A stretch of DNA of 64,000 nucleotides. Source: Arthrobacter bussei (GTDB lineage Bacteria > Actinomycetota > Actinomycetes > Actinomycetales > Micrococcaceae). The stretch spans positions 434,001-498,000 of the forward strand of contig NZ_VJXX01000001.1 in assembly GCF_009377195.2 (NCBI RefSeq), read 5' to 3'. The translations under genes and the position numbers were made by a program. Positions 41,350 through 50,621 of the stretch are shown here, piece after piece; within the stretch, counting starts at the first letter, position 1; every line of letters starts with the position of its first letter. The notes beneath the pieces are model-generated. The model worked only from the letters and a program-made list of their open reading frames with translations. It had not been told where the DNA came from and made no database searches.

Positions 41350-42435
41350 TCACGGCTGTTCTTTATTCACCCCTCCACGCTGCAAAACTTCCGGTAGCTT
41401 GCTGGGTGTCCCCCGGACCGGCCCCGGCGCCACCGTGGTACTGCTGCCCGGTGTCCGAGCAAACCCGCCGGACGGGCGGACAGGGGCGGTACCGGCGGGC
41501 GAGGAGGTCGCAGCGACCACGACCGCTCCCTGGACGCGGGCCCCTCCGGCGTGCAGCACCCGGTACATCTCGTTGATGGTCGCGCCCGTCGTCAGGACGT
41601 CGTCGACGATGATGCAGGAGCTGCCCGGGACACGGTGACGTGCCGGTCCGGCCAGCAGCATCGTCCCCAGGACGTTCGACCTGCGCCGCCGCCGGCCCAG
41701 ACCCTTCTGCCCGCCCTGCGGTCCTGCACGCAGCGCTGCCACGGTGGCCCGCGCGAGTGCGCCGGCCCGACGCCCGCGCCGGCCGATCCACCATCGCGCA
41801 GGAGATGACCGTTGCCGGACAGCCGGGGTGACGGCGGTCCCCGCCGGGAGCGCCCCCGTCCGCTCGAGCCTCCTGAGCAGGATCATCAGTGGTTCGTACC
41901 CGCGACGGCGCGACGACGAGGAGCGGCTCGGCACCGGTACCAGCAGGACGGGCGACGGTGTGCCCGATCCCGGCGCCATGAGCCCTCGGACCGCCTCGTG
42001 CAGTGCGCCGGCGAGCGCCGCGGCGACCGGCGGACCCAGATCGACGTGCCCGTGGTTCTTGAAGGCGAGCAGGACCCCCGATACCGCGCGGCCGTAGCGA
42101 CCGGCGGCGACGACCGGCAGCGGTCCGACCTCGATGGACGCAGGAACCGCCCCCGCCGCCCGTCCGCGTCCCGGCCGCAAGCCCCGGCCCGCGTCGTCGG
42201 CGGCGATTCCGACGGGGACGTCCGGCAGGGATTCCGCACCGGCCTCGGCGCGATACGGCCGGGACGTCGCGCGCCGGAAGACGGCGCGGCAGGCGGGACA
42301 GAGCGAGGTGTCCCACCGGCCGCAGAGAACGCAGGACGACGGCATGACGAGAGCGACGAAGGCCGTGACGGCAGACCCGACGCGGACAGAAGGGCGGGCG
42401 AAGACGAGTCGGTCCATGAGTTCACCGGGATGCAT
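41350..42435 (-). CDS. ComF-family phosphoribosyltransferase-like protein
   Basis: 361 aa, longer than typical ComF (about 220-250). An N-terminal four-cysteine zinc-finger-like site (CVLCGRWDTSLCPACRAVF, about residues 35-53) is followed by the ComF region: YGRAVSGVLLAFKNHGH, LLVPVPSR, QKGLGRRRRRSNV and the PRPP-binding loop CIIVDDVLTTGATINE (about 286-301). An Arg/Gly-rich insert around 205-255 and a C-terminal extension (about 320-361) account for the extra length. ComF proteins are linked to competence and DNA handling. It sits between lpqB and hpf as in Mycobacterium. Confidence 0.85.
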   Translation of the reverse strand: MHPGELMDRLVFARPSVRVGSAVTAFVALVMPSSCVLCGRWDTSLCPACRAVFRRATSRPYRAEAGAESLPDVPVGIAADDAGRGLRPGRGRAAGAVPASIEVGPLPVVAAGRYGRAVSGVLLAFKNHGHVDLGPPVAAALAGALHEAVRGLMAPGSGTPSPVLLVPVPSRSSSSRRRGYEPLMILLRRLERTGALPAGTAVTPAVRQRSSPARWWIGRRGRRAGALARATVAALRAGPQGGQKGLGRRRRRSNVLGTMLLAGPARHRVPGSSCIIVDDVLTTGATINEMYRVLHAGGARVQGAVVVAATSSPAGTAPVRPSGGFARTPGSSTTVAPGPVRGTPSKLPEVLQRGGVNKEQP

Positions 42436-42452
42436 GCTCCGAGCCCATCATG

Positions 42453-42483
42453 GGGCCGTCCCGACAGCAGCGGCGGACGGCCC
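42453..42483 (-). terminator. Weak hairpin between lpqB and comF
   Basis: GGGCCGTCC (42453-42461) pairs with GGACGGCCC (42475-42483) across a 13-nt loop in the short lpqB-comF gap. There is no T-run, so termination is uncertain. Confidence 0.35.
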
Positions 42484-42496
42484 TATGTGGACACAC

Positions 42497-44242
42497 TCAC
42501 CCCGGGAACGCGGGGTCCCTGACCGCCAGTTCCTCGTTCACCCAGCTCGTCACGATGCGTCGGTAGAGGGAGCCGTCAGCCTGCGCATAGAACGTATCCT
42601 CGGCGTCCGACCCGGCACTGATGCCCTCCACACCCTCGAGTGCGGCCATCTCCTCCACCTCGCCGTCGAGGTGCAGCACCACCGGGATGGCCTCCTCATC
42701 GGCCCCGATCGACGAGGCGACGATCGTGCTCTGCCCCGCCCACCTGGCTGTGTCGACCGGACCGGGAACAGGCATGCTCACCGGTGTGGTGAGCCCCAGC
42801 GGTGCGCCCTGCGCCGACCGCGTGATGCCCGCGAGCAGGATCTCCCCCGCCCCCTCGCGCTCCGTGACGACCAGGGCACGGGAACCGTCACGCGAGACGC
42901 GCAGGTCCTTGACGGCCCGGTCCCCGAGCCACCCCGCGGCGAGGAGGACGGCGTTCTCCTGCGTGCCGCCCGGCGGGACCGCCAGGACCTCGCTGCCCGC
43001 CCCGGCCGAGCGCGCCGTCCACAGCCAGTTCTCGGGGTCGAACGAGGGCTGGGTCAGGCCGGCTCCTGACAGGACCTCACGGACCTGGCTGCCCGGAGCA
43101 GTCACGAAGAGGGCGGACCTGTCCGCGGCCACGAAGGAATAGGCGCTGCCGGAGACGGACGTCGCGGGGTCGACGGGATCGTACTCGGCGACCGAGGGTA
43201 GACCGTCGATGGCGACGATCCCTCCGTTCCGCACCCGTACGAGTTCGTCGTCCGCGATGGCCACCTGCTCGCCCCCGACATCGGGCGTCCGTTCGGGGGT
43301 CACGAGGTCGGGAGCACGATCGCCGAGCTGGATCGGCTGTCCACTGGTCATCTCGACGGACGTGACGTCGTTGAGTCCGACGAGGTTGGCCTCAAGTTGC
43401 TGATTCATCTGCTGCAGCTTCAGATCGGTCGCGTTGTCGAGGATCTCGGGCGAGAGTTCCACCGAGGCCCTCCCCGAGGTGATGGGGATCGAATCCCGGG
43501 CGAGGGTGACGCCCTCGGGGAAGGCGCTGGTGACCGCTCCCTGCAGATAGGGCGCGGGTCCGGCGAGCATGGCCTGGACGATCCGCGCCGTCACGCCCGT
43601 CCGCCGCACGAACCAGCGGGCGTCCGGCACCCAGTAGCGGTAGTTGCTGCTGTAGAAGGAGAGGCTGTGCGAGGTCAGCAGGTCTCTCGCGCTGCTCTGC
43701 GCGATCATGATGCCGTCCGGGATCTCATCGATGCGCCACTCGCCGTCGGCCTCGACCATGCGGACCCCGAGGGTCTCCGTCGACGGTCCGGCGCTGTTGG
43801 TCCGGACGCCCCGCGCGTCGACGGTCCCCGTGGTCTCGAGCTGGATCTGGTAGACGCCGTCGGTCTCACGCTTCTCGACCCGAGGATCACCGCGGAACAG
43901 GACGATCCGCTCCTCGGGCTGCCAGGTCTCCGCCAGTTCGGCGGTCAGGAACTGGCGAGCCACACTGTAGCCTCCACCCGCTCCCGTGCCCGCCCTGATG
44001 AAATCCTGCAGGACGCGCTCGGGCGTGGCTCCACTGGACGGCCCCTGCGGGTCGAAGACGGGCGCCACGACGTCGGGCTCCCCCTCCGACGCGGAGATCA
44101 CACCGACGGGGCCCGACGTCGGGATCGCCGAACACCCGGTGACCAGCAGGACGAAGGCCAGGAGCGCCGAGACGGCTAGCCCGGTCAGGCGCGGCCTCCG
44201 CGCGTGTGCGGCGCCGCGGCCCCACCGACGATCAGTGTCCAC
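42497..44242 (-). CDS. lpqB: LpqB lipoprotein, MtrB partner
   Basis: Secreted lipoprotein that modulates the MtrAB two-component system. A signal peptide ends in the lipobox LVTG-C (cysteine near residue 37). The GerMN-type domain is in the middle (ITSGRASVELSPEILDNATDLKLQQMNQQL), followed by a beta-propeller-like C-terminal region with repeated D-S-R-A-L-like blades. GTG 44242 is preferred, overlapping the mtrB stop by 11 bases; the frame reaches 44293. 581 aa, as expected for LpqB. It is the third gene of mtrA-mtrB-lpqB. Confidence 0.93.
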   Translation of the reverse strand: MDTDRRWGRGAAHARRPRLTGLAVSALLAFVLLVTGCSAIPTSGPVGVISASEGEPDVVAPVFDPQGPSSGATPERVLQDFIRAGTGAGGGYSVARQFLTAELAETWQPEERIVLFRGDPRVEKRETDGVYQIQLETTGTVDARGVRTNSAGPSTETLGVRMVEADGEWRIDEIPDGIMIAQSSARDLLTSHSLSFYSSNYRYWVPDARWFVRRTGVTARIVQAMLAGPAPYLQGAVTSAFPEGVTLARDSIPITSGRASVELSPEILDNATDLKLQQMNQQLEANLVGLNDVTSVEMTSGQPIQLGDRAPDLVTPERTPDVGGEQVAIADDELVRVRNGGIVAIDGLPSVAEYDPVDPATSVSGSAYSFVAADRSALFVTAPGSQVREVLSGAGLTQPSFDPENWLWTARSAGAGSEVLAVPPGGTQENAVLLAAGWLGDRAVKDLRVSRDGSRALVVTEREGAGEILLAGITRSAQGAPLGLTTPVSMPVPGPVDTARWAGQSTIVASSIGADEEAIPVVLHLDGEVEEMAALEGVEGISAGSDAEDTFYAQADGSLYRRIVTSWVNEELAVRDPAFPG

Positions 44243-46178
44243 TGCCGTGCCCTTCGTCGTCGTCCTGCGGTCGCGGCTCCGGAGCGTGCGCACGGGTGCC
44301 GCGTCCCTGCGCCGCGCGCTGCGGGACGGAGGCGGAAGAAGGCGGCAGCGCGAGGGGGGAACACGCGAGGTCGGTGCCCTGATGGCGTGGGAGGGTCAGG
44401 CGGAAGCAGGCTCCCGCGGCGGGCTCCCCCCAGGCCTCGAGCCAGGCGCTGTGCAGCCGCGCGTCCTCCATGGCGATCGAGAGCCCGAGCCCGCTGCCGC
44501 CCGTGGTGCGGGCGCGGGCGGGATCAGCGCGCCAGAACCGGTCGAAGGCGCGGGAGGCCTGCAGCGGTGTCATGCCGATGCCGTGGTCCCGCACCGCGAC
44601 GGCGACGGCTTCCGGGTTGCTCGCGATGTGGACCTCCACGGGCCTGCCCTCGCCATGCTCCAGCGCGTTGACGATCAGGTTGCGGAGGATGCGGTCGATC
44701 CTCCTCGCATCGGCGTCGACGATGCACATCGACTCCCCGGACACGATGACGAGGTCGGAGCCGAGCCGCTCTGCGAGTGGACGAGCACCGTCCATGGCGT
44801 GCTGCGCCAGCTGGACGATATCGACCGATTCGGCCTCGAGCACCGCCGCGCCGGCGTCGAAGCGGGAGATCTCCAGGAGGTCCGCGAGGAGCGCCTGGAA
44901 CCGCTCCACCTGGTCGAAGAGGATCTCGGCGGAGCGCTTGTTGATCGGGTTGAACTCCTCACGCGCATCGTGAAGGACCTCGGCTGCCATCCTGACCGTC
45001 GTCAGCGGTGTCCTCAGCTCGTGCGAGACGTCCGAGACGAAACGCTGCTGCATCTGCGACAACTGTGCGAGCTGGGTGATCTGGTCCTGCAGGCTGCCCG
45101 CCATGTGGTTGAAGGAGGCGCCGAGCCGCGCCACTTCGTCCTCACCCGTCACCTCCATGCGCTCCTGGAGTTCGCCGGCGGCGAGCTTCTCCGAGACGGA
45201 TGCCGCGTAGCTGACCGGCCGTACGACGCTGCGGGTCACGTACCAGGCGATCGCGCCGATCACGATCAGGAGCACGACGCCGGCGAGCCACAGCACACGG
45301 TGGATGTCGTCGAGGGTCGACTGCATGGTCGAGAGGTCGTAGTAGACGTAGAGCGCGACGGGATTCTGCTCGGGAGGGAGCGTCACCTGGGTGCCGAAGG
45401 CGAGGCCGGGCGCGTTGGTCGCCCCGCTCTCCGTCACCGGGATCACCATCGGCGCCCAGTAGATCTCCTCGCCGTCCGCGACGGCGGCCTGCAGATCGGG
45501 CGGCAGCATGCGCGCGGTGGCCCCCGCCTGGCTGGTCGTCGTCGAGACGACGGAGCCGTTGTCGGTCGGCAGCGGCACCAGGATGGACTGGCGCGGCGCA
45601 TCGGAATCGGTGCCCACCAGCTGGGTCACCGAGTCGAGGACCAGGCGATTGATGGTGTCGGTGTCGGTCGCCGACGAGTTGCGGAACACCGCCTTCTCGT
45701 CGTCGAGCGCGTCCGATGCCTCGGCGCTGAACTGGTCGAACCGCTGATCGTAGAGGGCGTTGGTGATCTGGTTGGACAGGAACCCGCCCACGGCCACGAA
45801 GGACACGGAGGTCAGCAGCATCGTCGCGACGACCGTGCGGAACTGGAGGGAGCGCCGCCAGTGGCGGGACACTGTGCGGTACGCGGTGCGGGCTCCTCCC
45901 AGCACCCCCTGCGCGGGGCCGGACGCGGGGCCGTCGTTCGACGGGGAGGTCGTTGCCGGAGCGGTGGCCCCGACCTCGTCGACGACCTCCTCGACGGTGG
46001 TGGACGCGCCCAAGGATCCGGGAGCAGTCCTGCCGGAGTCACCGAACGAACGCTCGACGGCGGCACCGGTCACCCGCGGGGCGGTGGTCGGTGTCGCGTC
46101 GACTGAGGACTCGGAGGGGACGTCGGCGCGCGCGTCACGCCCTCCCGCGTCAGCCCTGCCCGGCCTTGTAACCGACAC
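44232..46178 (-). CDS. mtrB: Sensor histidine kinase MtrB
   Basis: Membrane sensor kinase controlling cell-wall and division genes through MtrA. Two membrane segments (VVATMLLTSVSFVAVGGFL and VLWLAGVVLLIVIGAIAWYV) flank an extracytoplasmic domain, followed by HAMP, HisKA (FVSDVSHELRTPLTTVRMAAE, phospho-His in SHELRTP) and HATPase (NLIVNALEHG, DHGIGM, GGSGLGLSIAMEDARLH). The N-terminus is uncertain: GTG 46178 overlaps mtrA by 29 bases, and GTG 46073 is an alternative. The cytoplasmic N-region of 60-100 residues is Ala/Thr/Pro-rich. Frame limit is 46217. Confidence 0.93.
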   Translation of the reverse strand: MSVTRPGRADAGGRDARADVPSESSVDATPTTAPRVTGAAVERSFGDSGRTAPGSLGASTTVEEVVDEVGATAPATTSPSNDGPASGPAQGVLGGARTAYRTVSRHWRRSLQFRTVVATMLLTSVSFVAVGGFLSNQITNALYDQRFDQFSAEASDALDDEKAVFRNSSATDTDTINRLVLDSVTQLVGTDSDAPRQSILVPLPTDNGSVVSTTTSQAGATARMLPPDLQAAVADGEEIYWAPMVIPVTESGATNAPGLAFGTQVTLPPEQNPVALYVYYDLSTMQSTLDDIHRVLWLAGVVLLIVIGAIAWYVTRSVVRPVSYAASVSEKLAAGELQERMEVTGEDEVARLGASFNHMAGSLQDQITQLAQLSQMQQRFVSDVSHELRTPLTTVRMAAEVLHDAREEFNPINKRSAEILFDQVERFQALLADLLEISRFDAGAAVLEAESVDIVQLAQHAMDGARPLAERLGSDLVIVSGESMCIVDADARRIDRILRNLIVNALEHGEGRPVEVHIASNPEAVAVAVRDHGIGMTPLQASRAFDRFWRADPARARTTGGSGLGLSIAMEDARLHSAWLEAWGEPAAGACFRLTLPRHQGTDLACSPLALPPSSASVPQRAAQGRGTRAHAPEPRPQDDDEGHGSGH

Positions 46179-46827
46179 CACGCACCGTGAGGACGATCTC
46201 GGGCGCCTCGGGATCACGCTCGATCTTCGAACGCAGCCGCTGCACGTGGACGTTCACCAGCCGGGTGTCCGCGGCATGGCGATACCCCCAGACCTGCTCG
46301 AGCAGCAGTTCGCGGGTGAAGACCTGCCATGGCTTGCGCGCCAGGGCGACCAGCAGGTCGAATTCGAGGGGAGTCAGGGAGACGCGCGTCCCCGCCCGTG
46401 TCACCTCATGCCCGGCGACGTCGATGCTGACGTCGCCGATCTTCAGTGTCTCGGGCGCCTTCGACTCCGCGGGCCGGAGCCTGGCACGCACGCGCGCCAC
46501 GAGCTCGGCGGGCTTGAAGGGCTTGGGGACGTAGTCGTCGGCTCCGGATTCGAGTCCGCGCACGACGTCGGACGTGTCCGACTTCGCGGTCAGCATCACG
46601 ATCGGGAGGTCCGACTCGGCGCGGATCTGCCGGCACACCTCGATCCCGTCGATGCCGGGGAGCATGAGGTCGAGCAGGACCAGATCGGGGCGGGTCGAAC
46701 GGAAGACACCGAGCGCCGCGGACCCGTCGGCACAGAACACGGGGTCGAACCCGTCGTTCCGGAGGACGATGCCGATCATCTCGGACAGGGCCTCGTCGTC
46801 ATCGATGACCAGTATGCGAGCCTTCAT
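46150..46827 (-). CDS. mtrA: Response regulator MtrA
   Basis: 225-aa OmpR/PhoB-type regulator. The receiver domain begins ARILVIDDDEALSEM and has the phospho-acceptor Asp in LVLLDLMLPG (about residue 53), T in VMLTAKSD and K in YVPKPFKP. The winged-helix DNA-binding domain runs from about 130 to the C-terminus (SLTPLEFDLLVALARKPWQVFTRELLLEQVWGY, NVHVQRLRSKIE, VRGVGYKAG), almost identical in motif order to mycobacterial MtrA (228 aa). ATG 46827 matches the family start; ATGs at 46845 and 46848 would add six or seven residues. Divergent from the membrane-protein operon across about 200 bp. Confidence 0.96.
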   Translation of the reverse strand: MKARILVIDDDEALSEMIGIVLRNDGFDPVFCADGSAALGVFRSTRPDLVLLDLMLPGIDGIEVCRQIRAESDLPIVMLTAKSDTSDVVRGLESGADDYVPKPFKPAELVARVRARLRPAESKAPETLKIGDVSIDVAGHEVTRAGTRVSLTPLEFDLLVALARKPWQVFTRELLLEQVWGYRHAADTRLVNVHVQRLRSKIERDPEAPEIVLTVRGVGYKAGQG

Positions 46828-47028
46828 CCCCCAATACTGTCCCATCATGGGCACAAAGTCCCACCAGCCCCACCGGAAGGGAGCCGGGTCGTGTCCCCGT
46901 CGAGCGGAGCGGACCGCGCGATGGCCGCCCCGCGCGGCGCGCTCCTGCACATCCGCGTCACCGCTCACTATGATGCTCGTGGGGATGCTGAGTCCATGCC
47001 TCCCGGCAGCGCCGTTCGAGGGGATGCG

Positions 47029-48525
47029 ATGAGTGATCAGGTAGACGGTCGGCAGGACGACGGGGGCGACCCCGGGCGCGCGGAGCACCGCCGCGACACC
47101 GGCGCCCCGGATCCTGCGGCACGACCGGCCGGAGGATCCTTCGACCCCCCGGCGTCGCCGTGGCACTCACCCGGCGGCCCGAGCCCTTCCCCCACACAGG
47201 CCGCAGGTCCGTCCTACCGTCCGGACACCGAGAACCACGGACCGTACGGCGAGGCACTGACCAACCCAGGTCCATACGGTCAGGCACCCGCAGGTCAGGG
47301 TTCATACGGGCAGGCACCGACCAACCAGGGACCGTACGGTCCGGCACCCGCGGGTCAGGGTTCATACGGGCAGCAGGGCGCGTGGTCCGGGACCTCCGCG
47401 CCCGGTCCGATCTCCTCTCCCTCCCGTGGATGGGGCAACCAGTACCCGGCACCGGGGCCTGGGCAGGGTGGTGGACCGTACGGCGGACCCGCGTACCATT
47501 CGGGCCAGTACCAGGCGCCGCCCAAACCGGGCGTCATCCCCCTGCGTCCGCTCGGGCTCGGCGAGATCCTCGACGGTGCCTTCCAGGCCTGCCGTAAGAA
47601 CCCCGTGGCCACCTTCGGGATCGCGATCCTCCTCCAGGCCGTCGTCGCCCTGGTCACGGTACTGCTGCTCGGCAACCTCTTCTCCTCGATCGAGGTGCTC
47701 GACCAGCCGAACCCTTCGACGGATACGATCATCGGCGCCGTCGCCGGCCTGGGGGTCTTCGCGTCGATCGCCGGCGTGGTGTCGGGCGTGGCGCTGCTCG
47801 TCCTGCAGGGGATCCTCGTCATCCCGATCGCCCGAGCGGTCATCAACCAGAAGACCACCTTCGGCCAGGCCTGGCGGCTCGCCCGGAGCCGGCTCCTCCC
47901 CCTCCTGGGCTTCGGCCTGCTGTCCTTCGCGGCGGGCCTCGCCGGCCTGCTGCTGCTCGTCGGCATCTCGGTCCTCGCGATCGCAGGGCTCGAGGAGTAC
48001 TCGCCGCTGGTGATCGTGCCGCTCGTCCTCGGTGCCGTCGCCGTGCTGATCTGGGTCAGCATCAAGCTCGTCGTCGCCCCGGCGGCTCTCATGCTCGAGG
48101 GGACCGGTCCCTGGACCTCGATCAGGCGCTCGTGGCGGCTGACGCGCGGCAACTGGTGGCGGACCTTCGGAATCGTGATCCTCACCAGCATCATCGTGTC
48201 CATCATCGCCTCGGTCATCTCGACGCCGCTCACCTTCGCGGTGTCGCTCTTCTTCGGCTTCAGCGCCAGTTCCTCCGCGACGCCCGACGCCCTCGACTCC
48301 CTGCCGGTCCTCGCCGCGACGCAGGCCATCACCGCACTGTTCACCGCCATCGGCTACGCCTTCCAGGCCGGCGTCACCTCGCTCCTCTATGTCGATCTGC
48401 GGATCCGACGCGAAGGGTTCGATGTCGTCCTCATGCGCGAGCACGAGCAGGCCGGCATCGCGCCCTCGGACGCGCTCCCCGGGGGCACGACCGCCTTCGG
48501 CCACCAGCCGGGCGGACGTTCCTGA
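47029..48525 (+). CDS. GPDPase-membrane-domain-like integral membrane protein with GPYG repeats
   Basis: 498 aa. The first 165 residues are Gly/Pro/Tyr/Gln-rich, with tandem GPYG-type repeats. The rest is an integral membrane domain with six or more helices beginning VIPLRPLGLGEILDGAFQACRKNP, the signature of glycerophosphoryl diester phosphodiesterase membrane-domain proteins (actinobacterial group without the catalytic phosphodiesterase). No HxxE-type phosphodiesterase active site is present. ATG 47029 has GAGGGG five bases upstream; upstream frame to 45760 lies antisense to mtrB/mtrA. It heads the operon with DUF4129, DUF4350, MoxR and DUF58, divergent from mtrA. Confidence 0.82.
   Translation: MSDQVDGRQDDGGDPGRAEHRRDTGAPDPAARPAGGSFDPPASPWHSPGGPSPSPTQAAGPSYRPDTENHGPYGEALTNPGPYGQAPAGQGSYGQAPTNQGPYGPAPAGQGSYGQQGAWSGTSAPGPISSPSRGWGNQYPAPGPGQGGGPYGGPAYHSGQYQAPPKPGVIPLRPLGLGEILDGAFQACRKNPVATFGIAILLQAVVALVTVLLLGNLFSSIEVLDQPNPSTDTIIGAVAGLGVFASIAGVVSGVALLVLQGILVIPIARAVINQKTTFGQAWRLARSRLLPLLGFGLLSFAAGLAGLLLLVGISVLAIAGLEEYSPLVIVPLVLGAVAVLIWVSIKLVVAPAALMLEGTGPWTSIRRSWRLTRGNWWRTFGIVILTSIIVSIIASVISTPLTFAVSLFFGFSASSSATPDALDSLPVLAATQAITALFTAIGYAFQAGVTSLLYVDLRIRREGFDVVLMREHEQAGIAPSDALPGGTTAFGHQPGGRS
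47251..47373 (+). repeat. 60-nt tandem repeat coding for GPYGQAPAGQGSYG-like units
   Basis: A 60-nt period is visible: 47281-47313 and 47341-47373 are nearly identical, and 47251-47280 closely matches 47311-47340. It encodes alternating QAPAGQGSYG and QAPTNQGPYG decapeptides in the cytoplasmic N-terminal tail of the membrane protein. Confidence 0.85.
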
Positions 48526-48567
48526 TGCGGTCGGCGGGGGACGCGTGACGACGCCGCGGAGCAGCAC

Positions 48568-49239
48568 ATGATCCCACCCGTACTGCCGTCCCTGGGCCTC
48601 GCCCCGGACGCCGACGAGGCGCGCGGCCTGCTCGAGGACGAACTGGCGAAGACCGTGTACGTCGAGGCCCAGCCCTCGATCTTCGAGCGGATCCTCACCG
48701 ACCTCCTCCGCGGGATCGCCCGCCTGTTCGACGGCATCGGCAGCCTCGGCGCAGGACCCGGCACGCTCGTCCTCGCGATCGGGGCCGCGCTCGTCATCGT
48801 GGTCGCGGTCGTGCTCATCAAACCCCGCCTCAATGCCCGCGGGCGCACCCCGGATGCCGCGGTCTTCGACGACGCCAGGCACCTCACCGCGGCACAGCAC
48901 CGCGACCGGGCATCGGCACACGCGGCCGGCGGGGACTGGAACAGGGCGGTCGCGGACGTGCTGCGGGCCATCATCCGTGCGTCAGAGGAGCGGGTGGTGA
49001 TCGCCGAACAGCCGGGCAGGACGGCGACCGAAGCCGCCGTCCAGCTCGGCGGGGTCCACCCCGCGCTCTCCCCGGACATCGCCTGGCTCGCCGACCTCTT
49101 CAACGAGACCCATTACGGCAACGGCACGGCGACGGGCGAGCAGTACCGGCGGGCGTCCGCGCTCGACGCGAGCTTCTCCTCAGCACGCCCGGCAGCGTCG
49201 CCGGGTCACGGCGCCGACGTCCTGGCGGCACCGCGGTGA
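48568..49239 (+). CDS. DUF4129 domain-containing membrane protein
   Basis: 223 aa with one membrane helix (LVLAIGAALVIVVAVVLIK, about residues 68-86) and a cytoplasmic C-terminal DUF4129 domain (about 115-205; AHAAGGDWNRAVADVLRAIIRASEER, TATEAAVQLG, FNETHYGNGTATGEQYRR). DUF4129 proteins are usual partners of MoxR and DUF58 proteins. ATG 48568 follows GGAG by six bases. Its stop overlaps the GTG of the next gene (GTGA at 49236-49239). Molecular function unknown. Confidence 0.85.
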   Translation: MIPPVLPSLGLAPDADEARGLLEDELAKTVYVEAQPSIFERILTDLLRGIARLFDGIGSLGAGPGTLVLAIGAALVIVVAVVLIKPRLNARGRTPDAAVFDDARHLTAAQHRDRASAHAAGGDWNRAVADVLRAIIRASEERVVIAEQPGRTATEAAVQLGGVHPALSPDIAWLADLFNETHYGNGTATGEQYRRASALDASFSSARPAASPGHGADVLAAPR

Positions 49240-50621
49240 CGCCCCTGGCAGGAACCGGATCCGGTGCTGGCAGCGCTGGGCCCGCATCCCGTCCGGCGGC
49301 GCCCTCCGGAGGGACCGAGCCACCCGCACGGCGGATGGTTCACGGTCCGGGCGGCGAGATCATGGGGGACGGCGGAAGCACGCTGGGCACGGCGCGCACC
49401 CGCGCCCGCCGTGCCCTCCCCCTGCTCGTCGGCGCCCTCGTCCTGGCGCTCATCCTCCTCGTCAACCTCATCCCCGGCTCGGAGGAGGACGATCGCCCCC
49501 TGTCCCCCGGGAATCCCGGCCCCGCAGGTGCCATGGCTGTCGCCGAGGTCCTGTCCGCCGAGGGCGTCGACGTCGTCCACGCGACGTCGTTCGAGGACGC
49601 TCTCGACGAGCTGTCGGCCGGTCCGGCCACCCTGTTCCTGAACGATGCCCAGCAGTACCTCAGTGCGGATCAGGTGGCCGAACTCGAATCCGCCTCCGAT
49701 CGCGCCGTCCTGGCCGCGCCCGGTGACCGCCAGCTCTCGGAACTGGCGGACGGGTTCGCCGTCGTCGGACCGGCACCCGTCGGACTCGCCGGGGACGCCC
49801 CGCCCGTGGCGGCGCAGTGCGCCGACCCGGACGCGACGGCAGCGGGCCGCATCACCGCAGCGGGAACGGCCTACGCGGGCAGCACGGAATGCTTCGCCGT
49901 CGAACTCCCGGGCGCTGCGGACGGGCCGGCAGGAGGCACTACCGACCAGGACACCGACCAGGACACCGACCAGGACACCGACCAGGACACCGACCAGGAC
50001 AGTGCCAGGACCGGCGGCCTGTACGTCACCGGCAGCAGCGGGCGGGTCTCCGTGCTCGGCGCGCCTGAGCTCCTGTCCAACGGCTCGATCACCGAGGAGG
50101 GCCACGCGGCGCTGGCGCTCCGCGCCCTCGGATCCTCCCCGACACTGGTCTGGTACGAACCCACCGGAGCGGACATCGTCTCGGTCGGTGAGGGCATCGA
50201 TCCGCTGACCCTCCTTCCGCCGTGGGTGAATCCCCTGCTGCTCTGGCTTCTCGCCTGTGCAGTGCTGGCGATGCTCTGGCGCGGCAGGCGCCTCGGTCCG
50301 CTCGCCACCGAACCGCTCCCCGTCGTCGTCCGCTCGGCGGAGACCGCGGAAGGACGTGCGCGCCTCTACCAGGACGCACGCTCGGTGGACCACGCGGCCC
50401 GGAACCTCCGCGCCGCGACACTGGCCCGCGTGGCCCGTCGACTGCGCGTCGACCGCTCGGCGTCACCGCTGGAGGTGGTGGACGCAGCCGCCCGCCACAC
50501 GGGCCGGCCCCGGGTCGAGCTGGAACAGCGACTGCTCCATCACACCCCGACCTCGCACCGCGACCTCGTGCACTGGGCACAGGAGATCCTCGACCTCGAG
50601 AAGGAGATCACGTCATCATGA
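49236..50621 (+). CDS. DUF4350 domain-containing membrane protein with DQDT repeats
   Basis: 461 aa. A Gly/Ala-rich N-terminus precedes a membrane helix (LPLLVGALVLALILLVNLI), then an extracytoplasmic DUF4350 domain (GNPGPAGAMAVAEVLSAEGVDVV onwards), then a second helix (LTLLPPWVNPLLLWLLACAVLAMLW) and a cytoplasmic tail. The DUF4350 domain is interrupted by five perfect TDQD repeats (about residues 236-255). GTG 49236 overlaps the upstream stop; an ATG at 49335 is a possible later start. The end overlaps moxR by four bases. Function unknown; always considered with the MoxR/DUF58 system. Confidence 0.84.
   Translation: MTPLAGTGSGAGSAGPASRPAAPSGGTEPPARRMVHGPGGEIMGDGGSTLGTARTRARRALPLLVGALVLALILLVNLIPGSEEDDRPLSPGNPGPAGAMAVAEVLSAEGVDVVHATSFEDALDELSAGPATLFLNDAQQYLSADQVAELESASDRAVLAAPGDRQLSELADGFAVVGPAPVGLAGDAPPVAAQCADPDATAAGRITAAGTAYAGSTECFAVELPGAADGPAGGTTDQDTDQDTDQDTDQDTDQDSARTGGLYVTGSSGRVSVLGAPELLSNGSITEEGHAALALRALGSSPTLVWYEPTGADIVSVGEGIDPLTLLPPWVNPLLLWLLACAVLAMLWRGRRLGPLATEPLPVVVRSAETAEGRARLYQDARSVDHAARNLRAATLARVARRLRVDRSASPLEVVDAAARHTGRPRVELEQRLLHHTPTSHRDLVHWAQEILDLEKEITSS
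49941..50000 (+). repeat. Five perfect copies of a 12-nt repeat
   Basis: ACCGACCAGGAC occurs five times without error from 49941 to 50000, coding (Thr-Asp-Gln-Asp)5 in the DUF4350 protein. Perfect identity suggests recent slippage and possible length variation between strains. Confidence 0.97.

Noticed and set aside
45760-47028. N-terminal extension of the GPYG-repeat membrane protein
   Set aside because: Antisense to mtrB/mtrA; a good ribosome binding site and ATG are at 47029.
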